From a virus, in IMG/VR virus record IMGVR_UViG_3300047470_000523, positions 1-36,229 of that record: a stretch of 36,229 nt of DNA; one strand, given 5' to 3'. Below the pieces are notes generated by a model. It was given only the letters and a program-made list of their open reading frames with translations. It was not told where the DNA came from and ran no database searches. The position numbers and the translations under genes are program-made. Of the stretch, positions 1-7,637 are shown piece by piece (the first letter of the stretch is position 1; each line of letters opens with the position of its first letter).

Positions 1-402
1 TCAGGACGTGGAATTCCATGTCGGCGCCTGCTCGGGTTCCGGATCCCAGTGGCCGGCGCCGCCCAGCCTGACCCCGGCCCACATAAGCTGCCGGCGCCAC
101 CAGGGCACGCCGGTGGCCGCCGAGGCCTCGAGCAGTACCGCGTCCGCTGTGGCTCGGTCGACCTCGTGCGTGCTGTACAGGTAGTCGTGCACGACAGCGG
201 CCTCGCGCGCGCAATCCCCCGCCAGCAGGAACACCAGCGGCAGCCGCGGCACGCTGGCCAGGTCGGTCTGGAAGCCGGCCGGGACGGTGATCAGACACTT
301 CGCGACGTCCGACACGTACAGCAGGTCCTGCACCAGGATCCACTTGCCGTCGTCCTGGTCGTCGGCGATCTGCAGGACGCACTTGCTCAGGAAGCCGCTC
401 AC
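1..402 (-). CDS. DUF1353 family phage protein
   Basis: This 133-residue protein resembles the DUF1353 family, found in the lysis or end region of many phages, with no established function. The typical core is visible: a segment with FQTDLASVPR near residue 45-55, followed by an aliphatic stretch (LPLVFLLAG) and a His-Asp-Tyr motif (VVHDYLY) near residue 72-78. I chose the GTG at 402 because it overlaps the stop codon of the upstream lipoprotein gene as GTGA, the overlap style used elsewhere in this phage; no clear Shine-Dalgarno sequence precedes it, so translation is probably coupled. It is the last gene of the leftward late operon and ends at the window edge. Confidence 0.8.
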   Translation of the reverse strand: MSGFLSKCVLQIADDQDDGKWILVQDLLYVSDVAKCLITVPAGFQTDLASVPRLPLVFLLAGDCAREAAVVHDYLYSTHEVDRATADAVLLEASAATGVPWWRRQLMWAGVRLGGAGHWDPEPEQAPTWNSTS

Positions 403-662
403 GACTTTGGCGCTGGCAAGGTGGCAGGCGTAGCCAGCAGCGGGCCGCACAGGGTCTGCACTGCCGGTTGAATCTCCGGATGACGCTGCAGGGCAGAGTA
501 GGGCAGGGCGCAGAACGAGACCTTCTGCGCCTCGATGACGGTGTCGTTTGCCGCGCGCGCGCCGGTCACGGCTACGGAGCCGTAGGCCTGGACGGCCTGC
601 TGCACGCCGGCGCAGCCAGTGAGGGCCAGGGCCAGCGCGAGGATGATGACGGTCTTTTTCAC
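399..662 (-). CDS. Small phage lipoprotein, lysis region
   Basis: The product is 87 residues and begins with a classic lipoprotein signal: basic VKK start, hydrophobic IILALALALTG, then a lipobox LTGC with the acylated cysteine at residue 17. It should be anchored in a membrane facing the periplasm. The GTG start at 662 has AAGGAG six bases upstream. Its place after endolysin suggests a lysis accessory role; an outer-membrane spanin (Rz1-like) is conceivable, but no Rz partner gene is present and the protein lacks the C-terminal membrane segment of a unimolecular spanin. Function is therefore left open. It overlaps the DUF1353 gene by four bases. Confidence 0.75.
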   Translation of the reverse strand: MKKTVIILALALALTGCAGVQQAVQAYGSVAVTGARAANDTVIEAQKVSFCALPYSALQRHPEIQPAVQTLCGPLLATPATLPAPKS

Positions 663-673
663 TTCGTTCTCCT

Positions 674-1105
674 TCAGGTGGTGGGCAAAGCCTGGGCTTC
701 GTCGGGCGCGAACACGAAGTCCGCGCGCGCATTGCGCTGCATGATCCAGATGGGGTAGGGCAGCATGTGGATGCCGTGGTCCTTGCCGGTGTGGTGCTTC
801 TTGCAGAGGACCAGCATGTTGTATTCCGAGTCGATGAAGTCCTCGGGCTTCGTGAATGTCGACCACGGGAACGCCGGGTGCAGCGTGCGCATGCGGTCCC
901 AGTCGATGCCGTCGGCGTCGGCCCACTCGGCGTGGAAGTGATGGACCTCGCGGCTCTCCTTGCAGCCGCAGATCCAGCACGGCGTGTCAAGCACCGCCAC
1001 CAGGTGATGCTTCGTGCGCGCGAACAGCGCAGACTCGGTGCGCGGTTCGTGGTCCGGGTAGAAGATGTCGACGGACAGGGTCAGCTTCTGCTCGTGCTCT
1101 TTCAT
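674..1105 (-). CDS. HNH-like zinc-binding phage protein
   Basis: The 143-residue protein has a zinc-ribbon and histidine arrangement typical of HNH folds: CWICGC near residue 44-49, a VHHFHAEW histidine cluster shortly after, and LCKKHHTG near residue 100. This pattern fits a beta-beta-alpha metal nuclease or a structural zinc site; catalytic activity is not certain. The start at 1105 was chosen because its ATG overlaps the endolysin stop as ATGA, and the longer open frame upstream of it is only the endolysin gene read in another frame. Lying inside the lysis block, it is not next to the terminase as packaging HNH proteins usually are, so a packaging role is less obvious. Confidence 0.7.
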   Translation of the reverse strand: MKEHEQKLTLSVDIFYPDHEPRTESALFARTKHHLVAVLDTPCWICGCKESREVHHFHAEWADADGIDWDRMRTLHPAFPWSTFTKPEDFIDSEYNMLVLCKKHHTGKDHGIHMLPYPIWIMQRNARADFVFAPDEAQALPTT

Positions 1106-1566
1106 GCCGCCCCCGTGCCGAGGAACATGGCCCGCTCGAGCGCGCGGCGCTTGACCAGGCCGGGCAGCACGACGTCCTTGCCGTCTACTTTGGCGTGCAC
1201 CCACAGCCGGAATTGATCGGCGGCCGCGTCGACACGGCCCTTATTGAGCAGGATCAGCAGCGTCGATTCCGCGAGCCGGCGCTGCCCGAGGTTGAACACG
1301 AACGACGCCAGCGCGTCGAACTGGCCCTGCGTCAGCGGGGCGGTGGCCAGCGAGGCGACGGACGCGGCGGCGTCCTCCAGGTCCTGCGTCAGCCAGATGT
1401 CCGCCTGCTGTACGGAGCAGGTGTCGCCCAGCTTCACGCCGCGGGTGTGGCCGACGCCGATTGTTGGGACACCAGCTGGGCACAGGTAGGCTTGCAGGCG
1501 GCAGGTCTCGAACTCGCGCACCAGCGCGCGACAAGCGCCAGAGGGGCGCATTTCAGCCAGCGGCAT
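1102..1566 (-). CDS. Endolysin, GH24 lysozyme (muramidase)
   Basis: The 154-residue protein has the size and signature of T4/P22-type GH24 lysozymes, which cut the MurNAc-GlcNAc bond of peptidoglycan. The catalytic segment spans residues 16-41, with Glu20, Cys29 and Thr35 at the spacing of the E-D-T triad (T4 E11, D20, T26). Cysteine replaces aspartate, as in many CPAG-type phage lysozymes. The TIGVGHT motif (35-41) follows, and the C-terminal helical part contains FVFNLG. There is no N-terminal signal-anchor helix, so release should depend on the holin encoded just upstream, with which it overlaps by 14 bases. Confidence 0.93.
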   Translation of the reverse strand: MPLAEMRPSGACRALVREFETCRLQAYLCPAGVPTIGVGHTRGVKLGDTCSVQQADIWLTQDLEDAAASVASLATAPLTQGQFDALASFVFNLGQRRLAESTLLILLNKGRVDAAADQFRLWVHAKVDGKDVVLPGLVKRRALERAMFLGTGAA

Positions 1567-1927
1567 GGTCGGTCTCCTTCACCGGCGCCTGCACATCCAT
1601 CGGCAGGTTGAACTTGCTGTTGGCCAGCGATTCCAGCTTCAGTAGGCCGCGGCTGCCCATGTGGGCCACGATGCCGACCAGCGCGTATTTCAGCGATGCC
1701 GGCGCATTGATCGAGTCAGCCAGGTTCGCGGTGATGATGCCGGCCAGGCCAGAGGTAGCGATCTCGCCGACCAGCTCAGTGAAGTTCCAGGCGCGCGCAT
1801 GGCCGGTCTTGATCTTTTGCCAGAACGAGACGATGCCGCCGAGTGTGGACAGGCCGATGATCCAAACCCAGGTGAGGATCGCGGTCAGGTCGTACCCGCC
1901 GTCCGGCGGAGGAGTTGAGGGATTCAT
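1553..1927 (-). CDS. Phage holin, LydA/holin_3-like
   Basis: The 124-residue protein has three hydrophobic stretches: residues about 14-36 (ILTWVWIIGLSTLGGIVSF), 50-66 (LVGEIATSGLAGIITAN) and 78-95 (YALVGIVAHMGSRGL). The charged segment QKIKTGHARAWN lies between the first two. This matches the LydA-type holin family of phages, which forms inner-membrane holes that let the endolysin reach the wall. It is the first gene of the lysis block, sits directly upstream of the GH24 gene, and follows a terminator-like hairpin (1950-1971), so it may have its own promoter or depend on read-through from the tail genes. Confidence 0.85.
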   Translation of the reverse strand: MNPSTPPPDGGYDLTAILTWVWIIGLSTLGGIVSFWQKIKTGHARAWNFTELVGEIATSGLAGIITANLADSINAPASLKYALVGIVAHMGSRGLLKLESLANSKFNLPMDVQAPVKETDHAAG

Positions 1928-1949
1928 GGTGCCCTTTCAGGAAAACGAA

Positions 1950-1971
1950 AGGCCACCTCGCGGGTGGCCTA
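1950..1971 (-). terminator. Terminator-like hairpin before the lysis block
   Basis: An inverted repeat of AGGCCACC and GGTGGCCT closes on a short loop, and on the minus strand it is followed by a T-rich run (TTTTCGTTTTCC). It lies after the last ejection-protein gene and before the holin, so it would separate or attenuate virion and lysis transcription. On the plus strand the same hairpin runs straight into TATAAT. Confidence 0.55.
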
Positions 1972-2019
1972 TAATTGTTGAAAAATAAATGCCCGGACTT
2001 GCCGGGCGCAGGAGAAACC

Positions 2020-2193
2020 GTGGACTACACCGACTACTTATTCTGGAAGCTGATCGTGCTAGTCGCCTTGGCGGGCGCCTACAACTTCTGGAAAGGCTTC
2101 ACTGATCAGCGGCCACCGGGCCAGTCCGGACAAGAGACTGCTGAACGCCCGGCAGCTGGAGCAAGCGCTCCAGAGCAGTTGGGCCGGAAATAG
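2020..2193 (+). CDS. Small single-span membrane protein, antisense to ejection gene end
   Basis: The GTG at 2020 is preceded by AGGAG five bases upstream and encodes 57 residues. The protein starts with acidic and aromatic residues (VDYTDYLFWK), has one hydrophobic span at about residues 9-21 (FWKLIVLVALAGA), then a basic patch and a polar, proline- and alanine-rich tail. A TATAAT box at 1970-1975 could be its -10, without a convincing -35. It is convergent with, and overlaps by 95 bases, the end of the 664-residue ejection gene. Small membrane proteins of this look occur in other beta-proteobacterial phages; function is unknown. Toxin-like, holin-accessory or superinfection roles are only guesses. 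Confidence 0.55.
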   Translation: MDYTDYLFWKLIVLVALAGAYNFWKGFTDQRPPGQSGQETAERPAAGASAPEQLGRK

Positions 2194-4093
2194 CCTGCTG
2201 GCGTGCCAGCACCGACTGCAACAGTTCCGGCGTCAGCATCATGTCCGTCAAGCGGTTCCGGATCGCTTCATTCGAACCGCTGTAGGCCAGCTTGCCAGCC
2301 TGGCCGATCAGGCCGCCAGCCTTACCTTTCACAGCCTCACCCAGCGACCCAGGAAGCAGGGACGTCAGGATGTTGTCCGTTGCGATGTTCTGGAACGTAT
2401 TCGAACCCATCGAGCGCCCCTTGTTTAGCAGATCTTGGCGCAGCAGATCGGCCTGGATGGCACGCAGGGCGTCCATCTGCTCGGGCGCGATCGACTTCGC
2501 AGTGCTCACGCCCGGCGCTGTCTGCAGCCGCTCCAGCCCCTCGATTCCGTTCTTGACCTTCGCCAGCGTCATGTTGCCGCGTGCGTCCGTCAGGCGTAGG
2601 CCCTGCAGGGCTTCCATCGCGTTGATCGGCTGGCTCATCCCGGCGAAAGTCTGCCGCGCGGTGCCGTAAAGGGGCGACACTTGCGCCAGTTCGCCCGCCA
2701 ATTTGTCGCGCATGTCCATCACGGCCGCACTGGCGTTGCGGCCCATGGCCGATTTGGCCGCCGGGTTCAGTGCATCGTCCAGAGCCAGCTTGATGTAGTG
2801 GAGGCCCTCCAACGACTGGAGCGGATCGTCCAGCTTCACCCCCTTGTTTGCTGCGAGCCGCTTTGCATCCTCCATCGCGCTCTGGAACATCGGCCGGCTG
2901 GCCAGTTCGCGCAGGCCCGGCGTCGCCAAATCATCGGCCGCGCCAGACAGACCCACGCCCGAGAACGGCGCGCGCGTTGCCTGCGCCTCTTGGGCCAAGC
3001 CTCGGCGCATACCGTCGGCGGCGAACGCGCGTCCGTAAAGAGCGTCGGCCGCATTGCCGCGCGCAGCCGCAGCAGCATCGATTGCAGCCGTGTCGCCCGC
3101 AAGCTGATCGAACGCTGACGTGCGCGCCGCCGCGTTCCCGGCCTCGCGCTCGGCGAAAGCGTTCGGGCGCAGGTCGCGCACACCGCGCTGCAGCGTCGCG
3201 ATGCCGGCGTTCCCAGTGGCCTCGGCCAGCGTGGGCAGCGATCCCGGTACCAGCTCGGCGGCGTCGACCGCCATCGGGCCGCCGGAGCCGAACTTCTGGA
3301 TGATCCGTGCTGCGATGGCGTCCTGGCCGGTTTCGGTGAATGGCTGCACCACCGATTGCGCAACCTTGCCGCCATACCGCATGAACTTTGCGGTTGCGAT
3401 CAGGCCTGGCGGCAGCAGGGCGCCCAGCACCGCGCCGCGCTCGACGTGATCGGGCGCCGCCAGCGCCGCCGAGGTAGCGCCGGTAAGGGCGCCGCCGGCG
3501 GACCGGGTGGCAAGGTCAGCAGCACGCGCCGCGAGGGTGGCGTCGGCCGCCAGCGGCGCGCCGGTTTTGAGCCCGCTCGTTTCAGCTGCCTTCGCAAGCT
3601 TCGCGAGTTGCGGCGCCGCCCTAGCCAGCTGGGGTAGCTCGGAGAGGGATGTGATGCCTTTACCCAGGATGCCGCCGACCGGCCAGGTCGCTGCGATGCC
3701 GCCGCCGACGTCACCAGCACCAGCTGCGATCGGGTGAGCTTTCTCGTACGGCGCCAGCTCGGCTGTCAGCTTGTCTTTGCCAGCCACCGCATCGTCGATC
3801 AGCCACTGGCCGGCCTTGCCCACGAACGAGCGGTCCGGGCCCTTGCCGGTGATCAGGCTCGAGAGGGTTGGCTGGCGGCTGCCGACCAAGTCATCGGCGC
3901 CGGCGAGCGCCTTGCCCAGGTACTGCTGCAGCGTCAGGACCGTCGAGCCGAAGCCGCGGCCGAGGCCGGCGCCGAACGAGGCGACGCCACCCGGCGCGTC
4001 GTCCGCTGCCTTCGCTTTTGCAGGAACGTCCGGCAGCAACGTGTACCGGCCCTTGGGGGGCTGGTCATTCTCATCCAGAAGGGTGTATCCCAT
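2099..4093 (-). CDS. Large virion protein, probable DNA-ejection protein
   Basis: The 664-residue protein is rich in Ala, Gly and Leu, mostly helical, and has no recognisable enzyme motif. An N-terminal segment with GRYTLLPDVP precedes a long region with glycine-rich hydrophobic stretches around residues 120-250 (PIAAGAGDVGGGIAATWPVG) and a helical C-terminal half. Such proteins encoded after the tail genes of podoviruses are typically packaged inside the capsid and injected with DNA (compare P22 gp16/gp20 or T7 gp16). That role rests on position and composition, not sequence identity. The start at 4093 has AAGGAG eight bases upstream, and the gene directly follows another candidate ejection gene. 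Confidence 0.7.
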   Translation of the reverse strand: MGYTLLDENDQPPKGRYTLLPDVPAKAKAADDAPGGVASFGAGLGRGFGSTVLTLQQYLGKALAGADDLVGSRQPTLSSLITGKGPDRSFVGKAGQWLIDDAVAGKDKLTAELAPYEKAHPIAAGAGDVGGGIAATWPVGGILGKGITSLSELPQLARAAPQLAKLAKAAETSGLKTGAPLAADATLAARAADLATRSAGGALTGATSAALAAPDHVERGAVLGALLPPGLIATAKFMRYGGKVAQSVVQPFTETGQDAIAARIIQKFGSGGPMAVDAAELVPGSLPTLAEATGNAGIATLQRGVRDLRPNAFAEREAGNAAARTSAFDQLAGDTAAIDAAAAARGNAADALYGRAFAADGMRRGLAQEAQATRAPFSGVGLSGAADDLATPGLRELASRPMFQSAMEDAKRLAANKGVKLDDPLQSLEGLHYIKLALDDALNPAAKSAMGRNASAAVMDMRDKLAGELAQVSPLYGTARQTFAGMSQPINAMEALQGLRLTDARGNMTLAKVKNGIEGLERLQTAPGVSTAKSIAPEQMDALRAIQADLLRQDLLNKGRSMGSNTFQNIATDNILTSLLPGSLGEAVKGKAGGLIGQAGKLAYSGSNEAIRNRLTDMMLTPELLQSVLARQQAISGPTALERLLQLPGVQQSLVRTGPVAADQ

Positions 4094-4096
4094 CGA

Positions 4097-5662
4097 TTAC
4101 TCCTTAATCCACTTCGTGCCGTCGGAACGGTAGACGGTGCCGTTGTCGGCGCGCATGCGTTTGCCGGGGAACTGCGCGGCGGCCGGCAGCATGTCGAACT
4201 TCTGGGACGCTGCGGGAGGCGCGTGTTCCGTGCCGCGCCCGGTGACGCCACTCGAAAGCTCCGCGCGCACCGCTTTAGGGGCAGCCTGTGCAGCCTTGAT
4301 CTCCTGCTGTAACTGCGAGACCGCAGCGGCGTAGGACGGCTGATCCATTGCCGTGCCCAGCAGGTCCTTGGCATGCTCTTTGTCGGCCACGCTCGCGACG
4401 CCGCCGCGCGCCATCGCCTGGCCGTAGGCGTTGGCCAAGGCCGTGTTCGCCATCGCGAACTGGCGGAGGTTCGGGTCGTTGGTGTTGGCATCGAACATGA
4501 CCTGCGCTTTGCCGAACGGGAGGAGGCTGCTGCGCGCGACCTTCGAGGATGCATCCAGCGCGAGCGGCGCCAGCTGCGCCACCTCGTTGGCCGCGATCTC
4601 GATACCAGCACTGCGCGTCGCTGCCGTGCGCTGGCCCGCCTTCGTGCCGCCGAATTCGGCCATCTTGGCGGCGATGTCGGCGCCATTCAGTCCTGCCGCG
4701 TTCGCCTGTTTCGCGATCTCAAGCCGGACGGCGTTGAGGTTCGCCGCCCCCTGCGCGCCGCGGCCGAAGTTCTGCAGTGCCGATGCATCGCCGGCCAGGT
4801 ACTGCTGCGCGGTCATGCGGACGGCGAGCGGGTCCATCACCGCATCCTGGTTGCCGCTGGCCTGCTCCTTGTCGAAGGCCAGGCGGGCAGCCGACTGGCG
4901 ATCGGCGAACGTCATGGTCTTGGCGAAGGTCTGACCTGGGGTCACGCGGTTCTTGTCCACAAACTGCTTCGCGCCACCCAGGTCAACCTCGGTCATTTCC
5001 GGTTTCACGCCCAGACCCGCAATGATCTTCGGGTTGCCGTCCTTGTCCAGCACGTAGTTGACCAGGTTCCCGTTTGTATCGCGCCCGACCTGCGGCGCCT
5101 GCGAGAACTCGGGCTTGAACTTCAGCGCGTGCTCCTCCAGGGCATTCGCCTGCAGGACCAAGGACGGGATGCCGCTCGCACGCATTGCCTGCGCCATGTT
5201 CATCCGCTGCGTGTACGCGTCAGTCACAGCTGGCTGCGCTGCTGAAGGCGGCGCAGACCGACCCCATGCGGAGTCCAGCTTGGCTGCATTGGCAACCGTG
5301 GGTGCCATGTCGTTGCCAAGTACGGCGCGCGCCGGCGCGGTAGCGTCCGGCTGGCTGGGGGTGTTGTGGGCACGGATCCAGTCCTGCGCCGCCAGCGCGT
5401 CCTGGCGGGCCTTGTCCTTGTCGTCCAGCTCCCCCTGCAGCTCGCGCATTTTCAGGCCGTACAGCGCCTGCTGCTGCTGGCGGTCCTGCGCCCCCTGCTG
5501 ACCCTGCTGGTAAGCTCCCAGGCCCTGACCGACAATCTGGCCGAAGCTGGTGGGCATGCGCGACGGGCCGCTGGCCTGCAGGATTTGCGCTGCGGCTGCC
5601 AGCAGCCCCTGCTGTTGGGCGGGGTCGCTGCCGCCGGTGAAGAGGTCGAGTAATCCTGGCAT
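4097..5662 (-). CDS. Virion protein, probable DNA-ejection protein
   Basis: The 521-residue protein begins MPGLLDLFTGG and then has a Gln-rich helical segment around residues 48-66 (AYQQGQQGAQDRQQQQ), the look of phage internal or ejection proteins. The middle is polar and Ala-rich, without a catalytic motif I can name. The C terminus ends YRSDGTKWIKE, closely similar to the end of the 89-residue protein encoded at 7368-7637 (YRHDGTKWNYLG). The ATG at 5662 has AAGGA upstream. It lies between two other large ejection-like genes in one leftward operon; the role is inferred from that position. Confidence 0.7.
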   Translation of the reverse strand: MPGLLDLFTGGSDPAQQQGLLAAAAQILQASGPSRMPTSFGQIVGQGLGAYQQGQQGAQDRQQQQALYGLKMRELQGELDDKDKARQDALAAQDWIRAHNTPSQPDATAPARAVLGNDMAPTVANAAKLDSAWGRSAPPSAAQPAVTDAYTQRMNMAQAMRASGIPSLVLQANALEEHALKFKPEFSQAPQVGRDTNGNLVNYVLDKDGNPKIIAGLGVKPEMTEVDLGGAKQFVDKNRVTPGQTFAKTMTFADRQSAARLAFDKEQASGNQDAVMDPLAVRMTAQQYLAGDASALQNFGRGAQGAANLNAVRLEIAKQANAAGLNGADIAAKMAEFGGTKAGQRTAATRSAGIEIAANEVAQLAPLALDASSKVARSSLLPFGKAQVMFDANTNDPNLRQFAMANTALANAYGQAMARGGVASVADKEHAKDLLGTAMDQPSYAAAVSQLQQEIKAAQAAPKAVRAELSSGVTGRGTEHAPPAASQKFDMLPAAAQFPGKRMRADNGTVYRSDGTKWIKE

Positions 5663-5671
5663 GGTCGATCC

Positions 5672-6853
5672 TTAGAGTGAGAAATTGCCAACCGAGCTCG
5701 GCACGTTGAAGACGTTGCTGTTGCCGATATTCGTCCCGTAGTTGTCGGTGTTTCGGATGGCGTTGAAATTGGTCCCGCCCAGCAGCCCTGCCAGCTGGCC
5801 GCCCATCATTGCGCCGCCAAGCATGTTGCCGCCCGTGTTCTGGTACAGCGGCTGTGTGACGTTGCCAGTCGTCTGGTTGTTGGTCGTCGTCGTCGCGCCT
5901 GCCCCGAGGAACGGCGCAAGGATGCTCGACTGAATACCGAGGCGACTCAAGTCCGAATTGCCATAGCCGTTGGCCGCGCCCAGCAGGCCCTGCTGCAGCT
6001 GGACACCGTTTGCCATCTTCGAAGCGTTCAGCGCGTTCGTGGAGTTCGTCGAGCCCATGTTCGCAATGTCTGCAGCCTGGCGCGCCGCGGCATCCTGCTG
6101 CGCGACGCCGTACTGCTGCGCGCTCAGGCCCTGTGCCGCCGACAGGGCGCGGCTTTGGCCGCTCTCGTAGGCGTTGGCGAGCTGCCCAGAGGTATTCGCG
6201 CTGTTCGCCAGTCCGACCTGCGTAGCCCCGTTGGTGAGTTGCTTCGTGTAGTCGCTGATCGCGTTGCCCTCGGCGATGCCCTGACGGGAGCCGCCGTACT
6301 GGCCGGCGAGCACGCTGTTGCTTCGAATGCCGGGCATGACCGTCTTCAAGAGGCTGTCCGTTACGTTCCCGGTATTTTGCGCGAACTGTGCGTTCGTCAG
6401 CGCATTTCCGTCCTGCAGAGATTTCAGCAACGCCGAAGTGTCGCCGCCGCCCAGCAGATTCTGGAACGTCGGTGTCAGGTCCACGTTGTTCTGCGACGGC
6501 GCGTTGACCTGCGCCGCCTGCATCGTCGGTGCGCCGTACTGGTCGTTTGCCAGCGAGTTTGTCGTCGCATATCCGTTGTTGAGGATCTGGGTCCCGTTGG
6601 CGTTCAGGAAGCTGTTGCCGATGCCGGACAGGTTCGAGCCGCCATTCGCCATGTTGCCGAGGCTGCCCAGGATTCCGCCGCTCCCGCTGGTGCCCAGCAG
6701 CTTCGCGATCGCTGGGTCGAGCGTCGTTGTCTGGGTGCCGTTCTGGGTGCCGCTCTGGTTTGAGCCGGCCTCCGCGGCTTTCGCCATATTTTTGCTGGAC
6801 AGGTAAGCCCCACCAGCACCGATAACTGCACCTCCGATGACAGCCCAAGCCAT
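5672..6853 (-). CDS. Asn/Gly-rich virion protein with hydrophobic N terminus, probable ejection protein
   Basis: The 393-residue protein starts MAWAVIGGAVIGAGGAYLSS, a glycine-zipper-like hydrophobic helix that could insert into a membrane, followed by a low-complexity body very rich in Asn, Gly, Gln, Ser and Thr. Membrane-active N termini of this type are seen in ejection proteins of short-tailed phages, which build a channel through the cell envelope. I started at 6853 because AAGGGA lies about eight bases upstream; a longer open frame would run into the gene before it. It is the first of three consecutive large genes of this kind. Confidence 0.7.
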   Translation of the reverse strand: MAWAVIGGAVIGAGGAYLSSKNMAKAAEAGSNQSGTQNGTQTTTLDPAIAKLLGTSGSGGILGSLGNMANGGSNLSGIGNSFLNANGTQILNNGYATTNSLANDQYGAPTMQAAQVNAPSQNNVDLTPTFQNLLGGGDTSALLKSLQDGNALTNAQFAQNTGNVTDSLLKTVMPGIRSNSVLAGQYGGSRQGIAEGNAISDYTKQLTNGATQVGLANSANTSGQLANAYESGQSRALSAAQGLSAQQYGVAQQDAAARQAADIANMGSTNSTNALNASKMANGVQLQQGLLGAANGYGNSDLSRLGIQSSILAPFLGAGATTTTNNQTTGNVTQPLYQNTGGNMLGGAMMGGQLAGLLGGTNFNAIRNTDNYGTNIGNSNVFNVPSSVGNFSL

Positions 6854-6855
6854 AG

Positions 6856-7359
6856 TTATTTCCCTTTCAATTTGAGTTGATCGCCGCAAAATTCAAGAAA
6901 TTCTTGCTCCGTCTGGGCGACGAATTCGGCTTCGATGTCGTCGACATCAGTCTTGTGTGTGCCGTGTACCGTCAGCCACCGCGTGTCGGTTAGCGCGTAG
7001 GCCGCGCGCTTAGTGCCGGGCGGCGAGACCTCGACGTGGCCGGCCTTGACGTGCTTCACACCCTGGTCGGTCAGCACCAGCAACTCGCCTTCGAGCAGAA
7101 TATTTAGGTTGTCGAGCTTGTGGATTTTCCCGGTGAGGACGGTTCCGGCCGGAATGAACAACTCGCGTCCGTAGACACCATGCGAAAAGTGATGCTGAAC
7201 CGGCATCTCGACCGGGTCGAGGTCGCGCCGGATTGCCTCCTCGAGCGCGAGCACACGATTCCGATCGAGGCAGGTTGCCGGGCGCGACGTGGCGCGAATG
7301 GCGTAGCGCACAGCCGCTGGGCTGATCGCCGAGCGCGGCTTAAAGTTTGACTGTTCCAT
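6856..7359 (-). CDS. Cupin-like phage protein
   Basis: The 167-residue protein has a central beta-rich segment with the rhythm of a cupin barrel: LFIPAGTVLTGKIHK near residue 80-95, LNILLEGELLVLTDQG, and VEVSPPGTKRAAY. There is no full metal-binding histidine set, so it may be a non-enzymatic cupin. An N-terminal helical part containing RDLDPVEMPVQHHFSHGVYGRE precedes it. The ATG at 7359 has TAAGG upstream. It sits among tail and ejection genes, which suggests a virion or assembly role; the biochemical function is unknown. Confidence 0.6.
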   Translation of the reverse strand: MEQSNFKPRSAISPAAVRYAIRATSRPATCLDRNRVLALEEAIRRDLDPVEMPVQHHFSHGVYGRELFIPAGTVLTGKIHKLDNLNILLEGELLVLTDQGVKHVKAGHVEVSPPGTKRAAYALTDTRWLTVHGTHKTDVDDIEAEFVAQTEQEFLEFCGDQLKLKGK

Positions 7360-7367
7360 GTCGTGCC

Positions 7368-7637
7368 TTACCCCAAATAGTTCCACTTCGTGCCGTCATG
7401 GCGGTACAGGCCGGCGCCGCTGCCGGGGTTCCATTGCGTGCCGTCGGCATTGCGAAGCATCCCAGTGCGCGGCTTGGCCGGCGGCGCGTATACGACCGGC
7501 GCAAATCCGTCGGCCACGGCGTCGATCGCAGCCTTCAGCCGTACCAATTCCTCGCGCAGGAAGCGCTGGAGCTGCGCGGGATCGGCCGGCGGGTCGCCGG
7601 GCTGGTAGCTGGCCGTGCTGCTGTTCGTCTGGCGCAT
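7368..7637 (-). CDS. Small conserved tail-region protein
   Basis: The 89-residue protein has a proline-rich start, a helical middle (QLQRFLREELVRLKAAIDAVADG) and a C-terminal segment with two related DGT-W motifs (NADGTQW and RHDGTKW). Its start codon overlaps the stop of the nozzle-like gene as TGATG, so translation is probably coupled. I do not recognise a family function. The DGTKW ending is shared with the 521-residue protein encoded downstream in the same operon, which hints at a common binding partner in the virion. Confidence 0.65.
   Translation of the reverse strand: MRQTNSSTASYQPGDPPADPAQLQRFLREELVRLKAAIDAVADGFAPVVYAPPAKPRTGMLRNADGTQWNPGSGAGLYRHDGTKWNYLG

Noticed and set aside
1-990. 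A 329-residue minus-strand frame spanning the first four genes
   Set aside because: It reads through an Arg/Thr/Ser-rich shadow of the HNH and lipoprotein genes. Only its last 133 residues (from the GTG at 402) look like protein.
5220-6848. Minus-strand frame of 542 residues overlapping two ejection genes
   Set aside because: It is rich in Arg, Gly, Gln and Pro, with no domain, and runs in a shifted frame through two genes that have ribosome sites and ejection-like features.
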